Counted from the stretch's first letter, positions 26,081-35,460 are shown. The stretch: DNA of 64,000 bases from Bacillus sp. 1NLA3E (GCF_000242895.2 NC_021171.1:1150001-1214000), one strand, 5' to 3'. A program made the numbers and translations. Notes: generated by a model not told the origin, from the sequence alone.

Positions 26081-26364
26081 TGTCCACGAAGACGATTGAA
26101 GAGAAACAATATTTGGTTCGGTTTAAGGCGGATACAAAATCTCATTTAACCGTTCTGGATCATGATACTTGTTTAACAAAGTGCCCTGAAAAGTATTGTA
26201 CAGTGTTTTGCCCAGCAGAGGTATATAAATGGGAAGATATCAGGATGCATGTTGGTTATGAGGGATGTCATGAGTGTGGAAGCTGTAGAATTGGTTGTCC
26301 CTATCAAAATATTAAATGGGAATACCCAAAGGGTGGCCACGGAATTATTTTCAGATTAGCATAA
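26080..26364 (+). CDS. fixX: FixX ferredoxin-like protein
   Basis: A 94-residue ferredoxin. The start ATG at 26080 overlaps the fixC stop; an in-frame TTG at 26062 would lie inside fixC and is less likely. Cysteines CLTKCPEKYCTVFCPAEVY and CHECGSCRIGCPY can bind Fe-S clusters as in other FixX proteins. It completes the fix operon, which ends with a strong terminator. Confidence 0.92.
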   Translation: MSTKTIEEKQYLVRFKADTKSHLTVLDHDTCLTKCPEKYCTVFCPAEVYKWEDIRMHVGYEGCHECGSCRIGCPYQNIKWEYPKGGHGIIFRLA

Positions 26365-26394
26365 TAGGTTTACACGCAATAATCGATAAAGAGA

Positions 26395-26423
26395 AACGCT
26401 CGGAAGCTCCGAGCGTTTTTTTC
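26395..26423 (+). terminator. Terminator of fixABCX
   Basis: AACGCTCGGA pairs with TCCGAGCGTT around a three-base loop, followed by a T-run. Confidence 0.9.
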
Positions 26424-26558
26424 TTATAAATGTTTCAACATTTTACCCCGAAAATCAAAATTACAGGGTAAAATACCCGACTTTCGGGATGAATATATGC
26501 TCACCTCTCAATGATGTTTTTTTATTCCATTTTTTTGTGTTACTTCTATATAATAGTA

Positions 26559-26572
26559 ATATAACGCTTTCA
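26559..26572. promoter_or_regulatory. Weak cre-like site before the sugar sensor gene
   Basis: ATATAACGCTTTCA agrees with 11 of 14 cre consensus positions, including the central CG, 20 bases before the start codon. Confidence 0.3.
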
Positions 26573-26592
26573 TATATTCGGAGGACATATAT

Positions 26593-27576
26593 ATGTATGC
26601 AAAGTTCTTTTACACACTCGGCATTTTTCTTTGTCTCATCCTTTTCATTTATTCAGGTTACTTTGCCTATAAGCTGGAATTTCATGCGGAAAAACAAGTA
26701 AAAGATAAAGACAAAAAAACATACCTGCATCATATCGTTCTTGTACCAGAGGAGCTCGATAATGATTATTGGAAGTTAATCGAAAGAGGTGCAAAAAAGG
26801 CAGCAAAGGAATCTAACGTTTTACTAGAATATCAAGGCCCAAAACAAGCAAACTTGGAGGAACATATCAAATTAATTGAAATGGCGGCTGCCTCCAAGGT
26901 GGATGGAATTATGATGCAAGGATTGAGTGAAGAGCTCTCAACACCGCTAATTAATAAAATTATGGACAAAGGTATACCTGTCATTACCGTAGATACTGAT
27001 GCTGCACAAAGCAACCGAGTAGCCTATATTGGCACCGACAATTATTATTCCGGTTTCTTAGCTGGAAAAGCTTTAATTGAGGGTACTGGTGGAAAAGCAA
27101 AAGTAGGAATCGTTACTGGGAGTTTTACTGCTGCTAACCAGAAGCTTAGAGTGCAAGGATTCAGGGATGCTGTTGAATACAACAAAGGAATCAAAATTAT
27201 TGCGATAGAAGAATCAAATATTACAAGAGTAGAAGCTGCAGATAAATCTTTCAAACTTTTGAAGGAACACCCCGAAATCAATGCTTTCTTTGGAACAAGT
27301 GCCCTTGATGGAATCGGGATTGAAAAAGCGGTTGATCAACTTGGACTATTAAATCAAATATACATAATCAGCTTTGATGCATTACCTGAAACCATTACCT
27401 ATCTGGATAAAGGAGTCATTGATGCAACAATTGTTCAAGAACCCTATGAAATGGGGTATAGGGCAGTAAAAATGATGGTCCAGCAATTAGAAGGAAAGGA
27501 AATCCCAAAAGTCAATTTAACTGAAACGAAAGTGATTCATAAAGAAGACCTTCCGTTAATACCTGGGAAAAGTTGA
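26593..27576 (+). CDS. Membrane-anchored sugar-binding protein, sensor of a three-component system
   Basis: A 327-residue periplasmic-binding-protein fold of the ribose/xylose type, held by an N-terminal signal anchor (FFYTLGIFLCLILFIYSGYF). Segments DGIMMQGLSEELSTPLINK, GIPVITVDTDAAQSNRVAYI and INAFFGTSALDGIGIEKAV match the RbsB-like class. It has no lipobox and lies directly before a LytS/YesM-type kinase and a YesN-type regulator, the layout of the clostridial XylFII-LytS-YesN system. It therefore probably senses sugar for the kinase rather than delivering it to a transporter. Confidence 0.82.
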   Translation: MYAKFFYTLGIFLCLILFIYSGYFAYKLEFHAEKQVKDKDKKTYLHHIVLVPEELDNDYWKLIERGAKKAAKESNVLLEYQGPKQANLEEHIKLIEMAAASKVDGIMMQGLSEELSTPLINKIMDKGIPVITVDTDAAQSNRVAYIGTDNYYSGFLAGKALIEGTGGKAKVGIVTGSFTAANQKLRVQGFRDAVEYNKGIKIIAIEESNITRVEAADKSFKLLKEHPEINAFFGTSALDGIGIEKAVDQLGLLNQIYIISFDALPETITYLDKGVIDATIVQEPYEMGYRAVKMMVQQLEGKEIPKVNLTETKVIHKEDLPLIPGKS

Positions 27577-27582
27577 TAACAT

Positions 27583-29061
27583 ATGAAAATAGTTCGAATC
27601 CAAACCAAGCTCCTTCTATATTTTATAATACTAGTCGTATTGTTAAGTGGTATTACCTTGTTTATGTACAAAAGCAGTGAAAAAATCATTGCTGAATATG
27701 ATAACAGCTTTTCTAGGTTCCTCATCCTAAATGATATTTCGCAACAAACAAATTTAGTCATTGAAAAATTAAATGGTTATGTCATTGAAAAGGATCAGTC
27801 ATTTTTACATGATTATTACCGAGAGAAAAAGCAACTTCTGAAAGAGAAACAAAACTTAATGGAGTTAAATCAGCACACGAGTAAGATTACCGTAAGAAAT
27901 TATCAAAACACCATTGATAGCTTTATTGAAGAATGTGATCAAACGATTGTAGCTCTTCATCAGGACGATATCATTCATTACTCCCTTCACTTAAGTGAGG
28001 CGATGAAGATTTCTGGGTTTATTCAAGAGACCACTCTATCATTGATCAATACCGAGTTTTCAAACTATCAAGATTTTTATCAAAAAATGAAAGAAAGAAA
28101 CCATTATCAGAGTTTAATAGGGATTGCCTTATTTTCGGCCACCTTAATTTTTAGTGCCATGCTTGCTTTGTGGATATCAGGTGGAATAACCATGCCGATT
28201 AGACGGCTTTCAAATGCCGCCAAAGAAATCGCTAACGGAAGGCTTGACGGAGAAGATGTTCATCATACTTCAAACGATGAATTGAAACTATTGACAGAAA
28301 CCTTTAATACAATGAGAGGAAATATTAGAGTACTGGTTTCAGAAATTCAACAAAAATCTAAACTTGATACCCTTTTGAAAGAGTTAGAGCTTAAGAGTCT
28401 ACAAAGTCAAGTTAATCCTCACTTTTTATTTAATGTACTCAACACTGTTTCAAAGACAGCATACTTGGAAGAAGCGACACAAACATCTAGATTAATTGAA
28501 TCAGTTTCTACCTTACTTCGATATAACCTTAGTGATTTAAACAGGCCATCAACCATTCGAGATGAAATGAAAATTGTGAAGGAGTATTTCTATATTCAGC
28601 AAGCACGTTTTTTTGACAGGATTGATTTTAAAATTGCTGCTGATGAAAGATGCTTAGATCGTGAAATACCTTGTTTAATTCTCCAGCCATTAATCGAAAA
28701 CGCCTTTATCCATGGTGTGGAATCATATGAACAAGGCGGAAAACTTCATTTAAAGATAGTAAGTCAGAATGATCGAATTGTCATTGAGGTAACGGATAAT
28801 GGGGTTGGAATGGATGAAAATATAAAAGCGCGCCTGGTTCAGTATATAGAAGGAATCGAAAAGGAAGAATTTGTTCAGCCAATACAAGGGACAGGGCATT
28901 CAACTGGCATTGGTGTTAAAAACGTTATAAAACGATTACAGTTGTTTTATCAACGGATGGATATAATGGAAATTGAGTCAAGTGTAGGCATAGGGACTAC
29001 ATTTCGGATATTCATACCAAATGCCCCGAATAATCTCAGAACGGGGGAAGCCAATTGTTAA
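27583..29061 (+). CDS. YesM/LytS-type sensor histidine kinase
   Basis: A 492-residue kinase. An N-terminal helix near residues 8-28 and another near residues 180-205 flank a helical extracellular domain; a HAMP segment follows ([20 protein letters not shown]). The phospho-acceptor His280 lies in [19 protein letters not shown], the hallmark of the His_kinase family, and the ATPase domain has [13 protein letters not shown]. It begins 7 bases after the sugar sensor gene and overlaps the response regulator by 7 bases, so the three proteins are made together. Confidence 0.9.
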   Translation: MKIVRIQTKLLLYFIILVVLLSGITLFMYKSSEKIIAEYDNSFSRFLILNDISQQTNLVIEKLNGYVIEKDQSFLHDYYREKKQLLKEKQNLMELNQHTSKITVRNYQNTIDSFIEECDQTIVALHQDDIIHYSLHLSEAMKISGFIQETTLSLINTEFSNYQDFYQKMKERNHYQSLIGIALFSATLIFSAMLALWISGGITMPIRRLSNAAKEIANGRLDGEDVHHTSNDELKLLTETFNTMRGNIRVLVSEIQQKSKLDTLLKELELKSLQSQVNPHFLFNVLNTVSKTAYLEEATQTSRLIESVSTLLRYNLSDLNRPSTIRDEMKIVKEYFYIQQARFFDRIDFKIAADERCLDREIPCLILQPLIENAFIHGVESYEQGGKLHLKIVSQNDRIVIEVTDNGVGMDENIKARLVQYIEGIEKEEFVQPIQGTGHSTGIGVKNVIKRLQLFYQRMDIMEIESSVGIGTTFRIFIPNAPNNLRTGEANC

Positions 29062-29885
29062 AGGTGTTAATTGTTGACGATGAAAGCTTAGAACGGAAAG
29101 CACTTAAGAAAATGATTTACTTGCATGATACGGATGTTTTAATGGTTGAAGAAGCACAAAATGGTCGCATTGCCATTGAGTTAGCACGGGAGATTAGACC
29201 AGATATAATCTTTATGGATATAAAAATGCCAGGGATTGATGGAGTTGAAGCCGTCAAACAAATAAAAAGATTTGCACCTAAGACAAAGTTCATTATGGTT
29301 TCAGCATTTGATACGTTTGAATACGCAAGAGAAGTCATGCGCCAAGGCGTGAAGGAATATATCTTAAAACCAAGTAGACAAATGGATGTTTTAGATGCAT
29401 TTTGTAGATTAAAAGAAGAAATTATTGACGAAAAACTAAAACAGCAGGAACAGAAAATGCTAGAAGATCAGCTTATTAGGGCTAACCATATCGCTAATCT
29501 TTTGGTGAATAGAGAAAAAGGAGTCAACCAAGAGGAAGTCCACAATCACCAACACCATCATGAAAAAGGGCTTCTTTATAAAGCAAAGGAGTATATTGAA
29601 GAACATTATCAGGAGGCACTTTCACTTGAAGGGGTTGCCGAAAATATTAAACTAAGCCCCTATTATTTTAGTAAGCTATTTAAAGAGCATTTTGGTTTAA
29701 ACTTTATTGATTTTTTGACAGAAATTCGAATTGACCATGCAAAACGACATATGCTTGACCCTGAAAAATCGTTAAAGGAAATATGTTTTGAAGTGGGTTA
29801 TAAAGACCCAAATTACTTTAGTCGTGTTTTCAAAAAGTATGCAGGTTTATCTCCAAGTGATTACCGAAAGAATAATCAAATATAA
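29055..29885 (+). CDS. YesN-type response regulator with AraC DNA-binding domain
   Basis: A 276-residue regulator. The receiver domain (residues 1-120) has Asp55 in [14 protein letters not shown] linker with a histidine-rich patch (NHQHHHEKG) precedes the C-terminal AraC double helix-turn-helix ([14 protein letters not shown], then [18 protein letters not shown]). The start is TTG after GGGGGAAG. It likely activates the ABC importer genes that follow 138 bases later. Confidence 0.9.
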   Translation: MLKVLIVDDESLERKALKKMIYLHDTDVLMVEEAQNGRIAIELAREIRPDIIFMDIKMPGIDGVEAVKQIKRFAPKTKFIMVSAFDTFEYAREVMRQGVKEYILKPSRQMDVLDAFCRLKEEIIDEKLKQQEQKMLEDQLIRANHIANLLVNREKGVNQEEVHNHQHHHEKGLLYKAKEYIEEHYQEALSLEGVAENIKLSPYYFSKLFKEHFGLNFIDFLTEIRIDHAKRHMLDPEKSLKEICFEVGYKDPNYFSRVFKKYAGLSPSDYRKNNQI

Positions 29886-29986
29886 TATCCCCTATTATTT
29901 TCCTTTTCGCAATATAATGCAGGTAATCACAAAATAGTACAGGAAGATCTTAGTAAGTTAGATGAGATAATATGTTAAATTTTATA

Positions 29987-30000
29987 AGAAAGCGCTTAAA
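29987..30000. promoter_or_regulatory. cre-like box before the sugar importer operon
   Basis: AGAAAGCGCTTAAA matches 12 of 14 cre positions, 24 bases before the start codon. Roadblock-type catabolite repression is plausible. Confidence 0.5.
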
Positions 30001-30023
30001 TAGGAAAATAGGGGGAACGAAGT

Positions 30024-31316
30024 GTGAAGAAAAAAGCGATACTATTAGGACTTGTGTTAATGCTTATTTTTTCTTTAGCGGCTTGTAATTCTAAGTCAGA
30101 TTCGAGTTCTTCAGACAAAAAGGACACGAAGGACAGCGAAAAAACGAAATTAGATATTTTTAGCTGGTGGACAGGCGCCGGTGAAGAAGATGGGCTAAAA
30201 GCTTTACTAGCATTATTTAAGGAAAAATATCCTGACATTCCGATTGAAAATGCTGCAGTAGCTGGTGGCGCTGGTACAAATGCGAAAGCCGTATTAGCTA
30301 GCAGAATGCAAGGGAACGATCCTCCAGCAACATTCCAAGTACATGGTGGAGCAGAATTGAACGCAGGTTGGGTGGCAGCTGGCAAAATGCAACCACTAAA
30401 CGATTTATATGAAAAAGAAGGTTGGATGGACAAGTTCCCTCAATCTTTAATTGATATGGTAAGTAAAGATGGAAACATTTATTCCGTACCGGTAAACATC
30501 CACCGTGGCAACGTGCTATGGTACAACAAAAAAGTTTTTGCGGATAATGGTGTAACTCCACCAACAAATTTTGAAGAATTTTTCAAAGCTGCTGATGCCC
30601 TTAAGGCAAAAGGTGTAACTCCATTAGCACTTGGTGATAAAGAGCCATGGACTGCAACAATGTTATTTGAAAATGTCCTTTTAGGTACGCTTGGAGCCGA
30701 TGGTTACAAGCAATTATGGACAGGTGAATTAGCATTCGATGATGCAAAGGTTAAATCAGCAGTTGAAACTTATAAAAAAATGCTTGGCTATATCAATGAA
30801 GACCATAGCTCACGTAACTGGCAGGATGCTACTCAGCTAGTAGCCAACGGTGATGCTGCTATGACTGAAATGGGCGACTGGGCTAAAGGATATTTGGTTA
30901 ACGACTTGAAATTAAAAGTAAATGAAGATTTCGGGTATATTACCACTCCTGGTACTGACGGAATGTTCATGGTTATTACTGATACTTTTGGATTACCAAA
31001 AGGAATCAAAAATTCAGCAGACGTCAAAAAATTCCTTGGAGTATTAGGTTCTGTTGAAGGACAAGATGCATTTAACCCACTAAAAGGATCTATTCCTGCA
31101 CGTGTTGATGCTGATGTTTCTAAGTATGATCAATACGGAAAAGATACAATTGAAGACTTCAAAGTAGCTGAATTAGCACCAAGCTTAGCTCATGGCTCAG
31201 CAGCTCCAGAAGGATTCTTAACAAAAGTAAACCAAGCGGTTAATATCTTTGTTACTCAAAAAGATTCAAGTCAATTTATTGATTCTTTAAAACTAGCAGC
31301 ACAAGAGTTGAAGTAA
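30024..31316 (+). CDS. ABC sugar importer, glucose/mannose-type binding lipoprotein
   Basis: A 430-residue solute-binding lipoprotein. It starts at GTG and has the signal sequence and lipobox LIFSLAACNSKS. The mature part follows the pattern of the Thermus glucose/mannose-binding protein closely: LDIFSWWTGAGEEDGLKALL, MQGNDPPATFQVHGGAELN, SVPVNIHRGNVLWYNKK and a C-terminal NPLKGSIPARVDADVSKYD. It probably captures a monosaccharide such as glucose. Two permease genes follow after a 320-bp spacer that holds an attenuator-like hairpin and repeats. That hairpin could leave the binding protein in excess over the permeases. Confidence 0.88.
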   Translation: MKKKAILLGLVLMLIFSLAACNSKSDSSSSDKKDTKDSEKTKLDIFSWWTGAGEEDGLKALLALFKEKYPDIPIENAAVAGGAGTNAKAVLASRMQGNDPPATFQVHGGAELNAGWVAAGKMQPLNDLYEKEGWMDKFPQSLIDMVSKDGNIYSVPVNIHRGNVLWYNKKVFADNGVTPPTNFEEFFKAADALKAKGVTPLALGDKEPWTATMLFENVLLGTLGADGYKQLWTGELAFDDAKVKSAVETYKKMLGYINEDHSSRNWQDATQLVANGDAAMTEMGDWAKGYLVNDLKLKVNEDFGYITTPGTDGMFMVITDTFGLPKGIKNSADVKKFLGVLGSVEGQDAFNPLKGSIPARVDADVSKYDQYGKDTIEDFKVAELAPSLAHGSAAPEGFLTKVNQAVNIFVTQKDSSQFIDSLKLAAQELK

Positions 31317-31323
31317 TGATTGG

Positions 31324-31360
31324 AAAAAGAGGATGAGAAAACTCTCTTCCTCTTTTTCAT
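31324..31360 (+). terminator. Attenuator or terminator within the sugar importer operon
   Basis: AAAAAGAGG with GATGAGA pairs with TCTCTTCC and TCTTTTTC, followed by ATTAATT. It lies 8 bases after the binding-protein stop codon and may lower expression of the permeases, a common feature of such operons. Confidence 0.65.
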
Positions 31361-31390
31361 TAATTATGAAAGTTTAACTTTAAACTTAGA

Positions 31391-31620
31391 GGATTGTCTA
31401 GCTCAAAAGGGCGCTTGCGCTTTTCTAATAAGGTAAAAAAGTATAAAATTTTGAACTTAGATGAGTGTCTAGCTCCATCGCCCAGCGACTAGTGGACTTC
31501 ACCCACCTCCCTACGATAAGTCAACATCGAATCGCTTTAGCTCTTCGTGTTTCCTTTATCTCAGTCGGTGTGCTCCAGTCCTGTCGTGCGCAAACCAGGG
31601 CGCTTGCGCTTTTCTAATAA
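31391..31620. repeat. Two tandem copies (one internally deleted) of a Bacillus-type intergenic repeat
   Basis: TGTCTAGCTC, then GGGCGCTTGCGCTTTTCTAA, occurs twice. The first copy at about 31396-31430 has its two ends nearly fused. The second at about 31468-31612 keeps about 120 bases between the same ends. Both sit in the spacer between the binding-protein and permease genes. I recall similar 'GTCTAGCTCCAGCGCCTAG' repeats from other Bacillus genomes. Confidence 0.65.
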
Positions 31621-31635
31621 GTGGAGGGGTAGCAG

Positions 31636-32610
31636 ATGGAACAAATTCAAACTAGTCGATCAGAAAAGGTCCACACCTCAAACGAAATCCCCCAAAAAAA
31701 GCGAAAGCTTTCGCTTGACCAAGCTCTCGCCTTTGTATTCATATTACCTTCGATTATATTAATTGCAATTTTTGTCTACGGCTTTATCGGTTGGACAGGA
31801 TATGTGTCATTAAGTAACTGGAACTCACTTGTTCCTGATTTTTCATTTGCAGGCTTTAAAAATTATCTATATTTATTTCAAGACTTTAGATTTCAGGCTG
31901 ATTTGAGGAATACGCTAATCTTTACGATTCTATTTATCGGGACGGTCATTGTTGTCGGACAATTACTGGCCATACTATTAGATCAAAAAATACGGGCAGA
32001 GTCCTTATTCCGTAATATCTTCTTTTTCCCTATGGCTTTATCATTCGTTGTGACAGGGGTCGTTTGGCAATGGATTCTGAATCCCTCAACAGGTGTTAAC
32101 CTATTTTTGTCCAAATTCGGACTTGATTCAAGATGGTATACAGATACGACTATCCTTGCTGGATTAAAATGGGGAAAAATTGAATTTGGGATTCCAGTGG
32201 CCATTATTGCAGTTGTGATTGCTGCAGTATGGCAAATGACCGGTTTTTCTGTAGCTATGTATTTAGCAGGATTAAGAGGAATTCCCGATGAAGTGAGAGA
32301 AGCTGCACGTATGGATGGGGCATCGGAGTTTCAAATTTACCGGAAAATTATTTTTCCTTTACTACGTCCGATCACTGTTAGTGTAATTATTATCATGGCC
32401 CATATATCATTAAAGATTTTCGATTTAATATATGCCATGACGGGACCAGGAGCAAACTTTGTTACAGATGTTCCAGGGGTTTATATGTTTGAAACCACCT
32501 TCCGTGGTAATTATTATGCGAATGGAGCGGCCATCGCCATCATCATGCTTCTTTCAGTTGCCATCTTCATTGTTCCGTACCTTATCTCAAGCAGGAAGGG
32601 GGAATCATAA
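31636..32610 (+). CDS. ABC sugar importer permease 1
   Basis: A 324-residue membrane protein with a basic N-terminal tail followed by six helices (LAFVFILPSIILIAIFVYGF first). The binding-protein-dependent transport EAA loop reads DEVREAARMDGASEFQIYRK. It belongs to the MalF/UgpA class. It follows GTGGAGGGG and overlaps the next permease by one base. No ATPase gene is present in the operon. Confidence 0.9.
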   Translation: MEQIQTSRSEKVHTSNEIPQKKRKLSLDQALAFVFILPSIILIAIFVYGFIGWTGYVSLSNWNSLVPDFSFAGFKNYLYLFQDFRFQADLRNTLIFTILFIGTVIVVGQLLAILLDQKIRAESLFRNIFFFPMALSFVVTGVVWQWILNPSTGVNLFLSKFGLDSRWYTDTTILAGLKWGKIEFGIPVAIIAVVIAAVWQMTGFSVAMYLAGLRGIPDEVREAARMDGASEFQIYRKIIFPLLRPITVSVIIIMAHISLKIFDLIYAMTGPGANFVTDVPGVYMFETTFRGNYYANGAAIAIIMLLSVAIFIVPYLISSRKGES

Positions 32611-33431
32611 TGGCACTTCGAACCGTTTCAAGATCCATTTTATACGTACTTTTAATCGGTTTGAGTTTGTTCTATTTAATGCCCATCTATGTAATTGTAG
32701 TGACTAGTCTTAAGTCGCTTGATGAAGTTACACTAGCGGAAATGTGGAAGCTTCCATCAACTCTAGATTTCAGTAGCTATTCAATGGCCTTTACTAAGCT
32801 TGCACCAAATCTATTAAACTCTTTTTACTTAGTGATTCCAGCGACACTCTTGTCTGCTTTATTAGGCTCTTTAAATGGTTATGTCCTTTCAAAATGGAAG
32901 TTTAAGGGCTCAGATACGATCTTTACCTTTTTATTGTTTGGGATGTTCATTCCTTATCAGAGTATATTAATTCCGATGATTCAATTTTTAAGAAATGTTG
33001 GGTTGTATAATTCGATTACAGGACTTGTTTTTGTACACGTTGTGTATGGAATTCCAATCACCACATTAATGTTCAGGAATTTTTACGCTTCGATTCCAGA
33101 TGAGATGATTGAATCGTCAAAAATCGATGGTGCTGGTTTCCTTCGAATTTTCCGTCATATTATGATGCCACTTTCAGCTACAGGATTTGTGGTGGTGGCC
33201 ATTTGGCAGTTTACAAATATTTGGAATGAATTTTTGTTTGCGGTTACCATCACTACATCGGATCAACAACCAATTATGGTGGCCCTCCAAAATTTATCTG
33301 GATCACAAATTGTTCAATGGAATGTCCAGATGGCTGGTGCACTGCTTGCAGCACTACCAACACTGCTTGTTTATATCTTTTTAGGGAAGTTTTTTGTAAA
33401 AGGGTTATTGGCAGGTTCTGTAAAAGGATAA
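32610..33431 (+). CDS. ABC sugar importer permease 2
   Basis: A 273-residue MalG/UgpE-type permease with about six helices and the EAA loop DEMIESSKIDGAGFLRIFRH. The final residues GKFFVKGLLAGSVKG are the conserved C-terminus of this class. It completes the importer. Because no nucleotide-binding subunit is encoded nearby, the transporter presumably uses a shared MsmX-like ATPase encoded elsewhere, as many Bacillus sugar importers do. Confidence 0.9.
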   Translation: MALRTVSRSILYVLLIGLSLFYLMPIYVIVVTSLKSLDEVTLAEMWKLPSTLDFSSYSMAFTKLAPNLLNSFYLVIPATLLSALLGSLNGYVLSKWKFKGSDTIFTFLLFGMFIPYQSILIPMIQFLRNVGLYNSITGLVFVHVVYGIPITTLMFRNFYASIPDEMIESSKIDGAGFLRIFRHIMMPLSATGFVVVAIWQFTNIWNEFLFAVTITTSDQQPIMVALQNLSGSQIVQWNVQMAGALLAALPTLLVYIFLGKFFVKGLLAGSVKG

Positions 33432-33443
33432 TCAAAGCTTCTG

Positions 33444-33492
33444 AAACTAGCTTTCTACACTGCATTGGCAGTCAGGGGAGTTAGTTTTTTTT
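33444..33492 (+). terminator. Terminator of the sugar importer operon
   Basis: AAACTAG and TTAGTTT form an outer stem, ACTGC and GGCAGT an inner one, followed by T8. Confidence 0.6.
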
Positions 33493-33553
33493 GTTCAAAA
33501 GTATGTATGAAATTTCACAAGTGAGGTGAAAAAGAAGGGAAGTAAGGCAGTTA

Positions 33554-33883
33554 TTAGTTTATTTTTTCTATGTAGTCAATCATGGATACTTCAGAATTTT
33601 GACAATTTTGCTCTAAACATACTGCCGCTTCGTATGCTTCGTCGAAATTTTCGTACAGGGAAGATCTATATAGGGGGGTATTCCAATTAAAGGTCCCTTC
33701 AAAGTCAGAAGGATAGATGGATACCTCCCATAAATAATATTCATCTTCGGTTCTCGGGTACCCTTCGAGTGAAACGAGCCAGTGCGTTAATCTTAATTCA
33801 TGATCATTTATTTTCGAACGATCTTTTTCCCCCATGGATATTAATGATTTTGGATAAAACTCTCGATAAGCGCCAAAATGCAT
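33554..33883 (-). CDS. Unrecognised small soluble protein
   Basis: A 109-residue acidic protein rich in aromatic residues, with no membrane segment (THWLVSLEGYPRTEDEYYLW is a typical stretch). It is translated from TAAGGGGGAAACCGA. I do not recognise a family. It stands alone between the sugar operon and the hemerythrin-like gene. Good ribosome site and codon usage support a real gene. Confidence 0.6.
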   Translation of the reverse strand: MHFGAYREFYPKSLISMGEKDRSKINDHELRLTHWLVSLEGYPRTEDEYYLWEVSIYPSDFEGTFNWNTPLYRSSLYENFDEAYEAAVCLEQNCQNSEVSMIDYIEKIN

Positions 33884-34126
33884 TCGGTTTCCCCCTTATT
33901 TAGTTTGATATTTTATATTATATGAGCGCAGGGAATAAGTTAAATCAAAAATCGTTAAATTTTTCTGTAAATACAAAAATTCCAAATCTAACCTTTCTGA
34001 AAAATTGTCATGAATAAAAATAATCGTTTCGTTCAAGGATAAAATTGTTTTGTGATGACAATCACAACGTATAATTTCAAACTTGTTTATACTTTTAATT
34101 ATGATAAATGAAAGGGGTACGAGAGA

Positions 34127-34654
34127 ATGGAAGGATGTATGAGTTCATTTAATAGCAATGGGGCAGAGTCACTTTGTGAGGGGCTTACTCAACTAAAAGG
34201 GGAGCATATTCCACTTTTAGAAAAACTACACGGACTAAACCATTTATGTTCAAAAATAGATCAGAATGAAAATGCAGAAGAGAATTTTTCAAAATTAACA
34301 CCTGCAGTGGAGATATTTATGGCAGAGCTTGGTCCACATTCAGAAAGAGAAGAAAAAGTCCTCTTTAGAATGATGGAAACTTATTTAGGAGTCGGAATGG
34401 GACCTGTTGCAGTTATGGAATATGAACATGAACAGGCAAAATCTTTGATTGGAAGATTTTTAAAGAAGACAAGCATTCAATCGGAGCAATTAAGCTTGCA
34501 GCAAATGAAGGAATATAGCAGTCTGGTGAAAAATGCCTACTTAACACTTGTTGACCATTTCTCTAAAGAAGAAAATGTCCTGTTTCCGATGGCTGAAAGA
34601 ATGCTAACTAATGAAGAAAAATCAGAGCTTTTTGAAAAAATAAAGCAAATATAA
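34127..34654 (+). CDS. Hemerythrin-like domain protein
   Basis: A 175-residue all-helical protein. Iron-ligand-type residues are spaced as in hemerythrin HHE domains: LKGEHIPLLEKLHGL, ELGPHSEREEKVLFRMME, MEYEHEQAKSLIG and VDHFSKEENVLFPMAERM. Such proteins bind a di-iron site and have roles in oxygen, nitric oxide or Fe-S repair. The start after AAAGGGGTACGAGAGA is at 34127, with a second in-frame ATG four codons later. A terminator hairpin follows and is the target of an IS1182-like insertion. Confidence 0.85.
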   Translation: MEGCMSSFNSNGAESLCEGLTQLKGEHIPLLEKLHGLNHLCSKIDQNENAEENFSKLTPAVEIFMAELGPHSEREEKVLFRMMETYLGVGMGPVAVMEYEHEQAKSLIGRFLKKTSIQSEQLSLQQMKEYSSLVKNAYLTLVDHFSKEENVLFPMAERMLTNEEKSELFEKIKQI

Positions 34655-34656
34655 AA

Positions 34657-34676
34657 AGATGGGGCCTTTCCATCTT
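34657..34676 (+). terminator. Terminator hairpin of the hemerythrin gene, cut by an IS remnant
   Basis: AAGATGG pairs with CCATCTT. The expected T-run is replaced by the end of an IS1182-type remnant that starts at about 34677. Confidence 0.6.
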
Positions 34677-35460
34677 AATATTGTCGAGAAAGTTTATTTT
34701 CTCGGCAATATTTCAGTTTGTTAGACATTAAATGCCGATTTTTAATATGAGATTGTCTATGCTAACGGACCTGTTGATATCCGCTCCAGGTGCTTCGCGG
34801 ACCTTAGGGGTGGGCGGTGAGCCTCATCGTCGCTTCCACTCCTGCGGAGTCTCACCTGTCCCGCTGCTCCCGCAGGGGTCTTCGCACCTTCCGCTCCTAT
34901 TAACAAGGGGCAGATCAACCTAAAGAATTGCAACACACCTTATCAAACTGGCTAAATGTGTTGCAATTTTTTTTGTTTTTGCAGGCTGTAGTAGGGAGAG
35001 CCAGTTCACTAACATTCTTCAATTCCCGCAAACGGCAGTAGCCGAGCCCATTTAGCTCTTTTGGGTCTCGAAGCCGCGCTCAATTTTTTCTTTTCTAAAT
35101 TTATAAAGCATTTTTCCAGATTTAGATAAGCGATTCTCCTTTTCTTTTAAATGCATTTTCCGTGTTTGATTCTATCCTCTTCTTTTGCCTTGCTTAAGTC
35201 ATCAAAATATTCCCAAGTACCATTTCTACTTCTTGTTCTAAACTTGTGTTTATTTGCGTTTGCCTTTAAATGTGTAGAATCTGTAAATAACACACGGCCG
35301 CCAACCATCTTATGATTTATGGGCAGATGAACAATCTCATCAAAAAGCTCCTGAAACATATTTGTATCCTTAAAACGGTGATGACGATTCCAACTAATCG
35401 TAGAGTGATGTGGAACTGAGTCATTGTGTTTCAAACATCCAAAATCCCGTGTTAGGCGAT
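34677..35460 (-). mobile_element. Degenerate IS1182-type element
   Basis: A decayed relative of the element at 52.9 kb. Its right end (TTGTCGAGAAAG at 34681) matches the intact terminal repeat. It contains the GC-rich core (34765-34910), then C-terminal and N-terminal transposase fragments on the minus strand. The middle of the transposase and the far end are missing. Confidence 0.75.
34950..35460 (-). pseudogene. IS1182-type transposase remnant
   Basis: On the complement, 35455-35147 encodes [18 protein letters not shown], then [19 protein letters not shown] and [14 protein letters not shown], closely similar to the transposase at 53.0-54.4 kb. Bases 35140-34990 encode the C-terminal block NRLSKSGKMLYKFRKEKIER with later stops. 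About 150 residues between the blocks, including most of the catalytic region, are deleted. It is not functional. Confidence 0.82.

Noticed and set aside
31547-31762. Short plus-strand frame starting in the operon spacer
   Set aside because: It runs through the intergenic repeat into the permease gene in a different frame and has no start site.
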